Assembly (NCBI GenBank): GCA_009784635.1
Contig: WRBG01000005.1
Span: 1-26,236, forward strand
Origin: Bacteroidales bacterium
Lineage (GTDB): Bacteria > Bacteroidota > Bacteroidia > Bacteroidales > UBA932
Length of the DNA stretch: 26,236 nucleotides
Direction: 5' to 3'
Below the pieces are notes generated by a model. That model made no database searches and was not told where the DNA came from. It saw nothing but the letters and a program-made list of their open reading frames with translations. The position numbers and the translations under genes were made by a program. Positions 8,163 through 15,301 of this stretch are shown here, piece by piece; within the stretch, counting starts at the first letter, position 1; every line of letters starts with the position of its first letter.

Positions 8163-8194
8163 CAAAGATAGGGAACTTTTCTGATTATCCCAAA
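8163..8194 (-). promoter_or_regulatory. Bacteroidota-type promoter for the SRPBCC/rRNA methyltransferase unit
   Basis: On the minus strand the sequence reads TTTG (8194-8191), 20 bases, then TATCTTTG (8170-8163). This matches the phylum -33 TTTG / -7 TAnnTTTG consensus in both elements and in spacing. Transcription would start near 8157, giving a leader of about 120 bases before the SRPBCC ATG. It is the best promoter match in the window. Confidence 0.7.
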
Positions 8195-8320
8195 CCGCAG
8201 CATGTACACGCTCTGTGTATTAGTTATTTATTATATCTAAGTCTCTTTCTCATATCCGAAAAGTCAAGCCTAAGGGCGTGGCTCATTCTTATAAAATACA
8301 TGTTTACATAGAAAACGTAT

Positions 8321-8328
8321 TATCTTTG
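8321..8328 (+). promoter_or_regulatory. Putative -7 box for the HTH/ORF6N gene pair
   Basis: TATCTTTG at 8321-8328 fits the TAnnTTTG -7 consensus, 23 bases before the ATG at 8352. No TTTG lies at the expected distance upstream, so the -33 element is weak or absent. Confidence 0.5.
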
Positions 8329-8351
8329 CCTCAAAATAAACTTTGATAGCC

Positions 8352-8600
8352 ATGTTGCGAGTACAAGAAATATGTAAGGAAAAAGGCATAACAATGCAGA
8401 TATTAGCGGAAAAATGTTTAGACATAACTTATCAGGCTTTATACGCTTCTGTTAGCGGAAACCCAACCTTAGAACGCCTCCAGCAAATCGCCACAGCCTT
8501 AGACGTCCCCATTACCGACCTATTCGACAAGCCCGCTACCGGTACCATCTCCTGCCCCAACTGTGGCACTGAGATCAAACTAACGGCTGAAAAAGTATAG
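8352..8600 (+). CDS. Small XRE-type helix-turn-helix protein with a C-terminal CPNCG knuckle
   Basis: The 82-residue protein reads as a Cro/C1-type DNA-binding domain over residues 1-60. The segment from ITMQILAEKC to SGNPTLERLQQIATALDVPITDLF has the helix pattern of XRE repressors. The tail carries one C-P-N-C-G motif, half of a zinc-ribbon, so a metal site could form only in a dimer or may be vestigial. The frame opens at a TTG at 8343 but the ATG at 8352 is the natural start, 23 bases after a -7 box. The ORF6N gene begins 4 bases after its stop, so the two form a pair. Base composition is more AT-rich by eye than the flanking housekeeping genes. The target operator is not identified. Confidence 0.8.
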   Translation: MLRVQEICKEKGITMQILAEKCLDITYQALYASVSGNPTLERLQQIATALDVPITDLFDKPATGTISCPNCGTEIKLTAEKV

Positions 8601-8604
8601 CGCC

Positions 8605-9192
8605 ATGGAACTTCAAGTATCAACAATAGAAAACAAAATCTATGAGATTAGGGGGCGGAGGGTTATGCTGGACTTTGACTTGGCAGAGGCTTACGGCATA
8701 GAGACAAGGGTACTCAAGCAGGCGGTACGTAGGAACATAAAACGATTTGAGGGTGAAGATTTTATGTTTATCGTAACAAGTGAGGAACTTTCAAGGTCAC
8801 AATTTGTGATCTTGAACAAAGGCCGTGGTGGCAATATAAAGTATCTGCCATTTGCATTCACTGATTTAGGCATTGCAATGCTAAGTAGCGTACTTAATTC
8901 TGATGCTGCTATTGAAGTAAATAGGAACATCATGAGGGCTTTTGTGGCTATTAGGGAATATATCCTTTCCCGTGCTTCTGAGTCGGTAGAGATGGCCCAG
9001 CTTAGGGAACGGGTGCTTTTGCTTGAGCAAGGTCAAGAAGAAAATACAAGGGCTATAAACGACCTGTCAGAGGATACCGGCAAAGAACTTGACACTATCT
9101 ATGATGCTATTGGCGCCCTTTCTGCAAAAGCCCCCAAGCTGGATAAAAATAGAATCATGATCGGGTATCAGCGGAGGGATGAGCAAATATAA
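8605..9192 (+). CDS. ORF6N domain-containing protein
   Basis: This 195-residue protein has an N-terminal ORF6N domain (about residues 8-95), recognised by the opening ENKIYEIRGRRVMLDFDLAEAY, the RRNIKRFEGEDFMF block and the LPFAFTDLGIAMLSSVLNSD block. It is followed by a coiled-coil-like helix (about 118-165, rich in Glu, Leu and Gln). ORF6N proteins occur in phages, mobile islands and bacterial chromosomes as putative DNA-binding or antirepressor-like proteins; no molecular role is proven here. The ATG at 8605 lies 4 bases after the HTH gene. The domain name is secure, but the function remains open. No integrase, att site or phage structural gene is nearby. Confidence 0.85.
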   Translation: MELQVSTIENKIYEIRGRRVMLDFDLAEAYGIETRVLKQAVRRNIKRFEGEDFMFIVTSEELSRSQFVILNKGRGGNIKYLPFAFTDLGIAMLSSVLNSDAAIEVNRNIMRAFVAIREYILSRASESVEMAQLRERVLLLEQGQEENTRAINDLSEDTGKELDTIYDAIGALSAKAPKLDKNRIMIGYQRRDEQI

Positions 9193-9216
9193 CGTCGCTT
9201 AGGTCGAACTGACGTT
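9191..9216. terminator. Short inverted repeat between ORF6N gene and pyrE, possible weak bidirectional terminator
   Basis: AACGTC (9191-9196) and GACGTT (9211-9216) form a 6-base stem with a 14-base loop in the gap between the convergent ORF6N and pyrE genes. There is no clear U-tract on the plus strand, while on the minus strand ATATTTG follows. The position is right but the structure is weak. Confidence 0.25.
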
Positions 9217-9224
9217 AAGACATA

Positions 9225-9848
9225 TCAGCATCCCCATTTATCAGGCATTAACCGCCATTGTTTTAACGTGTGTAAATCTTTTTCGTCAATATAATTGCCC
9301 GCAACGGCTTCCTCAATCAAAGTATCGTAATTGGTTAAGGTGTGCAGTTCGCAGTTTTTATTTTCAAAGGCCTTCCTCGCCACATCAAAATTGTAGGAGA
9401 AAATGGCCACCATGCCCAAGACCGATACTCCGGCTGCCAATATGCAGTCAAAGGCCGACAGGCTGCTGCCTCCGGTAGAAATCAAGTCCTCTACAATCAC
9501 CACCTTTTTGCCCATGCTTAGGTCGCCTTCAATCTGAGCCTTAGTGCCATGATCCTTTGGTTTGGGACGAATATACACAAAGGGCTTGTCTAAATGCTGG
9601 GCTACCAGCGCTCCCCAAGCAATGGCTCCGGTGGCTACTCCGGCAATCATGTCGGCATCGGGAAAATTTCGGTTTACCAAATCAATCAATGTGTTGGTAA
9701 TTAGCGTTCTCGCACGAGGATAAGAGAGAAGTTTGCGGTTGTCGCAATAAATAGGCGACCTCCATCCCGAAGCCCAAACAAAATGTTGTTCCGGACTCAA
9801 GCACACCGCTTTACTATCTAAAAGTTGTCTTGCAATCGTCTTTTCCAT
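9225..9848 (-). CDS. pyrE: Orotate phosphoribosyltransferase
   Basis: PyrE (207 aa) joins orotate to PRPP to give orotidine 5'-monophosphate in de novo pyrimidine synthesis, acting as a cytosolic dimer. The PRPP-binding motif is VVIVEDLISTGGSS at residues 116-129. The flexible-loop residues (K-P-K-D-H-G-T-K, about 96-103) and the SGWRSPIYCDNRKLLSYP substrate block near the N-terminus also match. Length is typical. The ATG at 9846-9848 is preceded by a minus-strand -7 box at 9887-9880. It is divergent from the Nudix gene and convergent with the ORF6N gene, so it is probably a single-gene transcript. No other pyrimidine gene is in the window. Confidence 0.96.
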   Translation of the reverse strand: MEKTIARQLLDSKAVCLSPEQHFVWASGWRSPIYCDNRKLLSYPRARTLITNTLIDLVNRNFPDADMIAGVATGAIAWGALVAQHLDKPFVYIRPKPKDHGTKAQIEGDLSMGKKVVIVEDLISTGGSSLSAFDCILAAGVSVLGMVAIFSYNFDVARKAFENKNCELHTLTNYDTLIEEAVAGNYIDEKDLHTLKQWRLMPDKWGC

Positions 9849-9869
9849 ATCATCTACAAAAGAATAAAT

Positions 9870-9877
9870 TATATTTG
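9870..9877 (+). promoter_or_regulatory. Putative -7 box of the Nudix hydrolase gene
   Basis: TATATTTG at 9870-9877 matches TAnnTTTG and lies 27 bases before the ATG at 9905. The upstream -33 element is not clear. This placement rules out the longer frame that starts at 9830. Confidence 0.5.
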
Positions 9878-9879
9878 CA

Positions 9880-9887
9880 CAAAGATA
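9880..9887 (-). promoter_or_regulatory. Putative -7 box of pyrE
   Basis: The minus strand reads TATCTTTG at 9887-9880, matching TAnnTTTG, 31 bases before the pyrE ATG. No TTTG is seen at the expected -33 distance. It sits 2 bases from the oppositely oriented box of the Nudix gene. Confidence 0.5.
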
Positions 9888-9904
9888 GTAAATCTTTAAA
9901 AATA

Positions 9905-10330
9905 ATGCATATTCTATTTATATCTGCCGGAGGAGGATTGGTTCAGAACTATTTTGGGGAGTATTTGCTGATTTTTAGAGGGGGAAAATGGGATTTACCC
10001 AAAGGAAAACAGGACGATGGAGAAGACCTCTTGCTTACGGCAGTCCGAGAAGTCGGGGAAGAATGCGGTCTGACCAAAATCCGTCCCGGGCGTTTTATTG
10101 CCTGTACCCGACACAGCTATTGGCTGCAAGACCGGCTTGTTTTTAAACAGACGCACTGGTACCGCATGCAAGTCAGCGGGCGTCCCCCGCTTCGTCCCCA
10201 AACAGAAGAAGGCATCGAGCAATGCTGCTGGTGCAACAAAGAAGAAGCTTTGCTACGACTCAAGGAGTCCTATCCTTCTATCCGTTGGCTGTTCTCCAAA
10301 GCCGTCAGCATCAGCGCAAATCCGAAATAA
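9905..10330 (+). CDS. Nudix hydrolase
   Basis: The 141-residue protein belongs to the Nudix superfamily, Mg2+-dependent enzymes that cleave nucleoside diphosphates linked to another group. The Nudix box is complete at residues 34-56: G34, then E40, R48-E49, E52-E53 and G55, fitting G-x5-E-x7-R-E-U-x-E-E-x-G-U. It is preceded by GGKWDLPKG. The substrate cannot be told from the sequence. The frame extends back to 9830, but that start overlaps pyrE and precedes the inferred promoter, so the ATG at 9905 is chosen. The last 20 bases overlap the convergent lolA-like gene. Confidence 0.9.
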   Translation: MHILFISAGGGLVQNYFGEYLLIFRGGKWDLPKGKQDDGEDLLLTAVREVGEECGLTKIRPGRFIACTRHSYWLQDRLVFKQTHWYRMQVSGRPPLRPQTEEGIEQCCWCNKEEALLRLKESYPSIRWLFSKAVSISANPK

Positions 10331-10964
10331 AGATTCCGGGGTGGTTTTTTTCGTTGAACACAAAATGTTCGGGCGGATAGCCCTGTTTTTGGGGATTGCA
10401 GGCAGTAATTAGGGCTTCATACCAAGTCCCGTCTTTAAACAGGTATTTAAGGCTGTGGGGCATAAAAGTCCGGCTGTTCACACGCAATAAAATGGTAGTA
10501 TAGGCGGCGTTTTTAGCGGTCGGCACAAGGCTTAGTTCAATAATTTCCACTCCTTTATCGTTATAATATCCGGGCTTGTCCAATAAACTGTAGTCTTTGG
10601 ACAGCTTGGCAGAAAAAAGCAGGAAAGGATTGTCGGTCAAATCTACAGACAAGGGGTCGTGGTTCATGATGATGGCCTCGTTTATTTCCGGACTGTACAT
10701 CCATTTGGTGGCGCCTTGTACATATACCTCTGCTTGGGGATTAAGCATGGCGTAATCATTCCCCTGTATATACATCACTCCGGATAAGGGTCCCAGTACA
10801 AAGCCTTGGGTGTCCGCTCCTGAAAAGCTAAATTTCAGTTCCCAAGCCACCGGTTCCCGCATTTTGGCGCCAAGGCGCTCCATGACTTGAGAAGCATTGG
10901 GCTGCTGCGCGGCAGCCATCCCTGCCGCGCACACAAAGCCAAATATATATAATGCACGTTTCAT
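10311..10964 (-). CDS. LolA-like outer-membrane lipoprotein carrier family protein
   Basis: The 217-residue protein has a signal peptide (MKRALYIFGFVCAAGMAAAQ, about residues 1-20), so it is periplasmic. The mature part has the LolA-like pattern of short beta strands with an N-terminal helix (ASQVMERLGAKM), the strand-rich segment G-P-L-S-G-V-M-Y-I-Q-G-N-D-Y and a P-L-S-V-D region. In the LolA family such proteins ferry lipoproteins across the periplasm, and Bacteroidota often carry this variant directly after ftsK. Its ATG overlaps the ftsK stop by 4 bases (ATGA), so it is translationally coupled and is the last gene of the long minus-strand run. The carrier role is inferred from family and context. 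Confidence 0.8.
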   Translation of the reverse strand: MKRALYIFGFVCAAGMAAAQQPNASQVMERLGAKMREPVAWELKFSFSGADTQGFVLGPLSGVMYIQGNDYAMLNPQAEVYVQGATKWMYSPEINEAIIMNHDPLSVDLTDNPFLLFSAKLSKDYSLLDKPGYYNDKGVEIIELSLVPTAKNAAYTTILLRVNSRTFMPHSLKYLFKDGTWYEALITACNPQKQGYPPEHFVFNEKNHPGIFISDLR

Positions 10965-13279
10965 TTTTCTCCAAAAGCGGCCAAAATCCGGTCTAAGGAG
11001 TGAAAATCGCTAATCAACACTTGACGGGCCTTACTGCCTTCTGCCGGTCCCACGATGCCTGCCGCCTCCAACTGGTCCATAATCCGGCCCGCACGGTTGT
11101 AACCCAAATTCATCCTCCTCTGAATCAAAGATGTGGACCCCTGTTGGTATTGTACCACCAATTTGGCAGCCTCTTCAAACAAAGCATCCTTCTTCTTTAA
11201 ATCCACCTCAATCATGCCATTGTCCTCCTCTGCCGTATACTCAGGCAAAAAGTGTGCCACATCATATCCCTTTTGCCGGCTGATAAAATCGGCGATTCGT
11301 TCCACTTCGGGTGTGTCTATTAGGGCGCATTGCACCCGAGTGAGTTCGTTGCCCATGTAGAGCAACATATCGCCGCGACCGATTAATTGCTCGGCACCCG
11401 TAGTGTCCAAGATGATTTTTGAATTGACGCTTGACGTTACCCTAAAAGCAATACGCGCCGGAAAGTTAGACTTGATTAGGCCTGTAATAATCTTTGCATC
11501 GGGACGTTGGGTGGCAATCACCAAATGGATGCCCACAGCTCGGGCTAACTGGGCCAAACGGGCAATAGGTTCTTCGACCTCCCGTCCCGCCGTCATCAAC
11601 AAATCGGCAAATTCGTCTATAATCACCACAATAAAGGGTAAAAACCTGTGCCCTTTGTGGGGATTCAACTTGCGGGAAAGGAATTTATCGTTGTACTCTC
11701 TGAGGTTACGCACTTGAGCCATCTTGAGCAGATCATACCGCGCGTCCATTTCTATACAAAGCGAGCGCAGGGTATGTACGACTTTTTGGGTATCTGTGAT
11801 AATAGGCTCCTCGCTGTCGGGTAATTGTGCCAAAAAATGCTTCTCCAATTTGGAATACAGCGACAATTCTACCTTTTTGGGGTCTACCAGCACCAATTTT
11901 AGGGCCGAAGGGTGCATGCGGTATAGGAGCGAAGCAATAATCGCATTGAGTCCCACCGATTTTCCCTGCCCTGTAGCTCCGGCCACCAACAAGTGGGGCA
12001 TTTTGGCCAAATCAAAGGCCATGACCTCATTGGAGATGCTTTTTCCGATTACAATCGGCAAATCGAATTTGGCGTCTTTAAATTGGGGGGAATCGAGTAC
12101 CGCCCGCATAGGCACCACGCCGGGGCGGTCGTTGGCCACTTCTATACCTACTGCATTGGTCCCGGGAATAGGGGCTATGATGCGCACGCCTCTGGCCGCC
12201 AATCCAAGGGCTATATCTACCTCAAGGCTTTTAATTTGGGCAATACGCACGCCGGGGGCGGGATAAATCTCATACATGGTAACCGTAGGTCCGGGACGGG
12301 CGTATATTTTTTCTATACTGATTTTATAGTGACTCAGCGTCTGTACAATACGCTTATTGTTTTTTTCCAATTCTTCGCGGGGAACCTCAAAAATTTTATC
12401 CTTGTAATCTTCCAGCAGGGAAAGGGGAGGCAATTGATAGTCAGGCAAGTCTAATTTGGGGTCGTATACCGTATCAAGGCTTCCCAAGTCGGACTCCTCC
12501 TCCTCAGCCGAAAGATTCGGGTTTTCCTCGACTTCAAAAACCGGCTCATCGTCAAGGGGCGGAACCACCTCTTGAACAACCGGAGCAATGATTTCCATCT
12601 TTACCGCCTCGGGCAGGTCTTGTTCTTCCGCCTCTTCGACAATCATGTCCGGCTCCACAGGCGGGACAGGCTTTGAATCGGGATGCATTCCCCGCCACAA
12701 CCAAGAAGAAATGACCGGAAAAATACATAACAACCAAACGAAAAACAAAATGAATAACAGCAAACCCGCGCCCACAACGCCCAGCATATCTATTAGGTAG
12801 CGATGCACAAAATAACCGTAGGACCCGCCCGCCCCCGTCCCGCACCAGTCGTTCAAGGGAGTGAAACCAAAAATAAAACTGCAAACTACAGAAATAATGA
12901 TACAGCCGAATACCGACAGCAGGAAGACCCTAACTAAAGATATACGTTTTAATTTCAGACAAAAAAAGGATAGGGCCAGAAAAAAGAAAGGAACGATAAA
13001 AGCCCCAAGTCCAAACAATTTGCCTACCAAAAAACGAGACCACAAAAAGCCTAACTTGCCCCCGCCGTTTTCTACATGCTCCATAGACACAAAGGGCCTA
13101 AATATATCGGGATGCCACAACAGGCTTTGGTCTTGAGCCCATGTAAACAAAAAAGAAACCAAAGCTACCAAGGTGTATACCCCGAACAAGCCAAAAAACA
13201 GGCCGCCCATGATTCTCCAAGCCTCCATACCTTTGGGAGGAGGAAGGTCTTCGGCGTTTAGCTTCTTTTTCTTCTTCAT
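10961..13279 (-). CDS. ftsK: DNA translocase FtsK/SpoIIIE family
   Basis: This 772-residue protein is an ATP-driven DNA pump that clears and aligns chromosome dimers at the division septum. Four to five hydrophobic segments occupy about residues 22-195 (membrane domain), followed by an acidic Pro/Glu-rich linker (about 200-270). The motor domain has Walker A GATGQGKS at 434-441 and Walker B VVIIDE at 551-556, with the conserved ATQRPDAKIITGLIKSNFP segment after it. A C-terminal gamma winged-helix (about 697-758) should read KOPS-like sites. The frame extends to a TTG at 13306 inside murA, but the ATG at 13277-13279 (MKKKKKLNAEDLPPP) is the better start. It lies 16 bases after murA. Confidence 0.96.
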   Translation of the reverse strand: MKKKKKLNAEDLPPPKGMEAWRIMGGLFFGLFGVYTLVALVSFLFTWAQDQSLLWHPDIFRPFVSMEHVENGGGKLGFLWSRFLVGKLFGLGAFIVPFFFLALSFFCLKLKRISLVRVFLLSVFGCIIISVVCSFIFGFTPLNDWCGTGAGGSYGYFVHRYLIDMLGVVGAGLLLFILFFVWLLCIFPVISSWLWRGMHPDSKPVPPVEPDMIVEEAEEQDLPEAVKMEIIAPVVQEVVPPLDDEPVFEVEENPNLSAEEEESDLGSLDTVYDPKLDLPDYQLPPLSLLEDYKDKIFEVPREELEKNNKRIVQTLSHYKISIEKIYARPGPTVTMYEIYPAPGVRIAQIKSLEVDIALGLAARGVRIIAPIPGTNAVGIEVANDRPGVVPMRAVLDSPQFKDAKFDLPIVIGKSISNEVMAFDLAKMPHLLVAGATGQGKSVGLNAIIASLLYRMHPSALKLVLVDPKKVELSLYSKLEKHFLAQLPDSEEPIITDTQKVVHTLRSLCIEMDARYDLLKMAQVRNLREYNDKFLSRKLNPHKGHRFLPFIVVIIDEFADLLMTAGREVEEPIARLAQLARAVGIHLVIATQRPDAKIITGLIKSNFPARIAFRVTSSVNSKIILDTTGAEQLIGRGDMLLYMGNELTRVQCALIDTPEVERIADFISRQKGYDVAHFLPEYTAEEDNGMIEVDLKKKDALFEEAAKLVVQYQQGSTSLIQRRMNLGYNRAGRIMDQLEAAGIVGPAEGSKARQVLISDFHSLDRILAAFGEK

Positions 13280-13295
13280 GCGACAACCCTTTATT

Positions 13296-14606
13296 CTAAT
13301 CTGCAATTCGCTCTATTTGAGCGCCCAGTGCATTTAATCGCTTGTCTATATTTTGATAACCTCTGTCAATCTGCTCTATATTGTCTATGAAACTTTCTCC
13401 TTTGGCGCTGAGGGCGGCAATCAGCAGGGCAATGCCCGCCCTGATATCGGGAGAAACCATACGGGTACCACGCAATTGAAAAGCTCTATCCAAGCCGATT
13501 ACCGTAGCGCGGTGGGGGTCGCAAAGAATGATTTGCGCGCCCATATCAATCAGTTTATCCACAAAAAACAACCGACTCTCGAACATTTTTTGGTGTATCA
13601 GCACCGACCCCTTGGCCTGTGTGGCTACCACCAAAAACACGCTCAATAAGTCGGGGGTTAGGCCGGGCCAAGGGGCATCGGCAATGGTCATGATAGAACC
13701 GTCCATAAAAGATTCTATCTCGTAATGCTCGTGGGCGGGAATATACAGGTCGTTATCCTTGCATACGCAATTGATGCCCAAACGGCGGAACTGGGTAGGG
13801 ATAATGCCCAAAGAGTCAAAGTTTACGTCTTTAATCGTCAATTCACTGCCGGTCATGGCGGCCAAGCCGATAAAACTGCCTATCTCTATCATATCGGGCA
13901 AAATACGATGCTCCGTACCGCGTAGAGAGTTTACGCCCTCTATGGTCAGCAAATTAGAGCCTATGCCCTGTATTTTGGCGCCCATGCGCACCAACATGGA
14001 GCAAAGCTGCTGGAGGTAAGGTTCGCAGGCAGCGTTGTAAATCGTAGTAACCCCCTTGGCCAATACCGCGGCCATAATTATATTGGCGGTCCCGGTTACG
14101 GAGGCTTCGTCTAACAATATATAGGTTCCATGGAGGCATTTAGCCTCTATCTTAAAACAATCTAAGGATGGCTCGTGGCTCAGACAGGCTCCTAATTTCT
14201 CCAAACCAATAAAGTGGGTATCCAAACGACGCCGACCGATTTTATCTCCGCCGGGACGGGGCATGTAGGCCAAGCCAAAGCGCGCCAAGAGCGGGCCTGC
14301 AAGCATCACCGACCCCCTAAGGGCGGCGGCTTTTTTCATAAAATCAGCAGTATGCAAATAATCCATGCGGACTTGTTTGGCGCAGAAAGTGTAGGAACCG
14401 CCTCCCAAGGCCTCTATCTCTACTCCCAAATCGCCCAAAAGCTCTATCAATTTATTAACATCCAAGATATTGGGAACATTATGGATGGTCATTCTTTTAT
14501 CAGTCAGCAAGACTGCGTTTAAAATCTGTAACACTTCGTTTTTTGCTCCTTGAGGCAGAATAGAACCCGATAATCGGGCCGAGCCTCGAACCTTGAATGC
14601 AGACAT
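13296..14606 (-). CDS. murA: UDP-N-acetylglucosamine 1-carboxyvinyltransferase, Asp-type active site
   Basis: MurA (436 aa) transfers enolpyruvate from PEP to UDP-GlcNAc, the first committed step of peptidoglycan synthesis in the cytosol. K22 in QGAKNEVLQILNAV matches the essential lysine of the family. The active-site loop reads R-P-G-G-D-K-I-G-R-R-R-L-D-T-H, so D121 sits at the place of E. coli Cys115, the residue alkylated by fosfomycin. Asp at this site is known to keep activity and to block fosfomycin inactivation. The C-terminal S-P-D-I-R-A-G-I-A block is intact. It begins 3 bases after the DUF4290 gene and is followed by ftsK. Confidence 0.96.
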   Translation of the reverse strand: MSAFKVRGSARLSGSILPQGAKNEVLQILNAVLLTDKRMTIHNVPNILDVNKLIELLGDLGVEIEALGGGSYTFCAKQVRMDYLHTADFMKKAAALRGSVMLAGPLLARFGLAYMPRPGGDKIGRRRLDTHFIGLEKLGACLSHEPSLDCFKIEAKCLHGTYILLDEASVTGTANIIMAAVLAKGVTTIYNAACEPYLQQLCSMLVRMGAKIQGIGSNLLTIEGVNSLRGTEHRILPDMIEIGSFIGLAAMTGSELTIKDVNFDSLGIIPTQFRRLGINCVCKDNDLYIPAHEHYEIESFMDGSIMTIADAPWPGLTPDLLSVFLVVATQAKGSVLIHQKMFESRLFFVDKLIDMGAQIILCDPHRATVIGLDRAFQLRGTRMVSPDIRAGIALLIAALSAKGESFIDNIEQIDRGYQNIDKRLNALGAQIERIAD

Positions 14607-14609
14607 GGT

Positions 14610-15260
14610 TTAAAATCTTTGTGGTTTTTTCTTCCGTTTTTTATTGCGATAGTTTTTGCCCATATCGCTGCGCGGTTGTCCGTTTTTGGACTGGAAATAA
14701 GCCTGACGCACCAACTCGCCCTGCACCTCGTCCATTTTAAATCCTTCGGGAACGGCAAGTTGTCCCTTGCTCAACATGGCTATATCGTTGAATATGGTTT
14801 GGTCGGCCACACTGTCTTTGTTCCAAATCAAGTATTGCTTACGCATATAGTAGGCCAAGGCCATGACCATCTCATCCCGCTCCGTTCCGGAGGGTTTCTT
14901 GGCCAAAGCTTCTGCCATATTTTGGATGTTTCGTCCGTAATAATTTAGTTTGAGTGGTTTGTCTTCTAATTCTATCCGATTGGGCGCAGTCCTAAAGGAT
15001 TCGGAGGTGGGAGGAGGATAGGGAGCATCAATGTCAAGGTCAAAATCCGAGATGACAAATACGTGGTCCCAAAGCTTATGCTTAAAATCATTCATCTCTC
15101 TTAAATGCGGGTTGAGGGTGCCCATGGCGTTCACCACCGCCCTCACCTGTTCGCTTCTTTTCTCTTTGTCCGGTATTGATTTTACCTGTTTCAGCAACTT
15201 TTGCACATACCTGCCGTATTCGGGCATGATTAACTTTTCTCTTTGGGTATTGTAATCCAT
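14610..15260 (-). CDS. DUF4290 domain-containing protein
   Basis: The 216-residue protein starts MDYNTQREKLIMPEYGRYVQ, which is the signature beginning of DUF4290, a family found in Bacteroidota. It has the LNPHLREMNDFKHKLWDH block near residue 58 and the KPLKLNYYGRNIQNM block near residue 108. The C-terminus is very basic (RNKKRKKKPQRF), suggesting nucleic-acid or ribosome contact, but no function is established. No signal peptide or membrane segment is seen, so it is cytosolic. The frame extends to a TTG at 15305 overlapping batE; the ATG at 15258-15260 is preferred on family similarity. It stands 3 bases before murA. Confidence 0.88.
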   Translation of the reverse strand: MDYNTQREKLIMPEYGRYVQKLLKQVKSIPDKEKRSEQVRAVVNAMGTLNPHLREMNDFKHKLWDHVFVISDFDLDIDAPYPPPTSESFRTAPNRIELEDKPLKLNYYGRNIQNMAEALAKKPSGTERDEMVMALAYYMRKQYLIWNKDSVADQTIFNDIAMLSKGQLAVPEGFKMDEVQGELVRQAYFQSKNGQPRSDMGKNYRNKKRKKKPQRF

Positions 15261-15284
15261 TATAATGGGTTTGTAATTTGACGA

Positions 15285-15292
15285 CAAAGGTA
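15285..15292 (-). promoter_or_regulatory. Possible internal -7 box before the DUF4290-murA-ftsK-lolA genes
   Basis: The minus strand reads TACCTTTG at 15292-15285, fitting TAnnTTTG, inside the 41-base gap between batE and the DUF4290 gene, the second largest break in the long run after its promoter. No TTTG is found at the proper -33 distance. It may give the cell-wall genes their own transcription. Confidence 0.35.
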
Positions 15293-15301
15293 GCAAAAAT
15301 T

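Larger units (their letters stand above)
8037..8351. other. Intergenic divergent control region (about 315 bases)
   Basis: No gene of normal size is seen between the SRPBCC gene (-) and the HTH gene (+). The left half is the transcribed leader of the minus-strand gene, with an 8-base inverted repeat and a possible 30-codon leader ORF. It also holds a strong minus-strand promoter at 8163-8194. The right half (8195-8351) is AT-rich and ends in a plus-strand -7 box at 8321-8328. The stretch 8200-8300 holds nothing I can name. Confidence 0.6.

Noticed and set aside
8037..8165. Longer SRPBCC protein starting at a TTG at 8165
   Set aside because: The codon lies inside the -7 box, and the extra 43 residues do not look like the family; the ATG at 8036 is better.
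9830..9904. Longer Nudix protein starting at 9830
   Set aside because: The start is inside pyrE and upstream of the promoter; the Nudix fold begins at the ATG at 9905.
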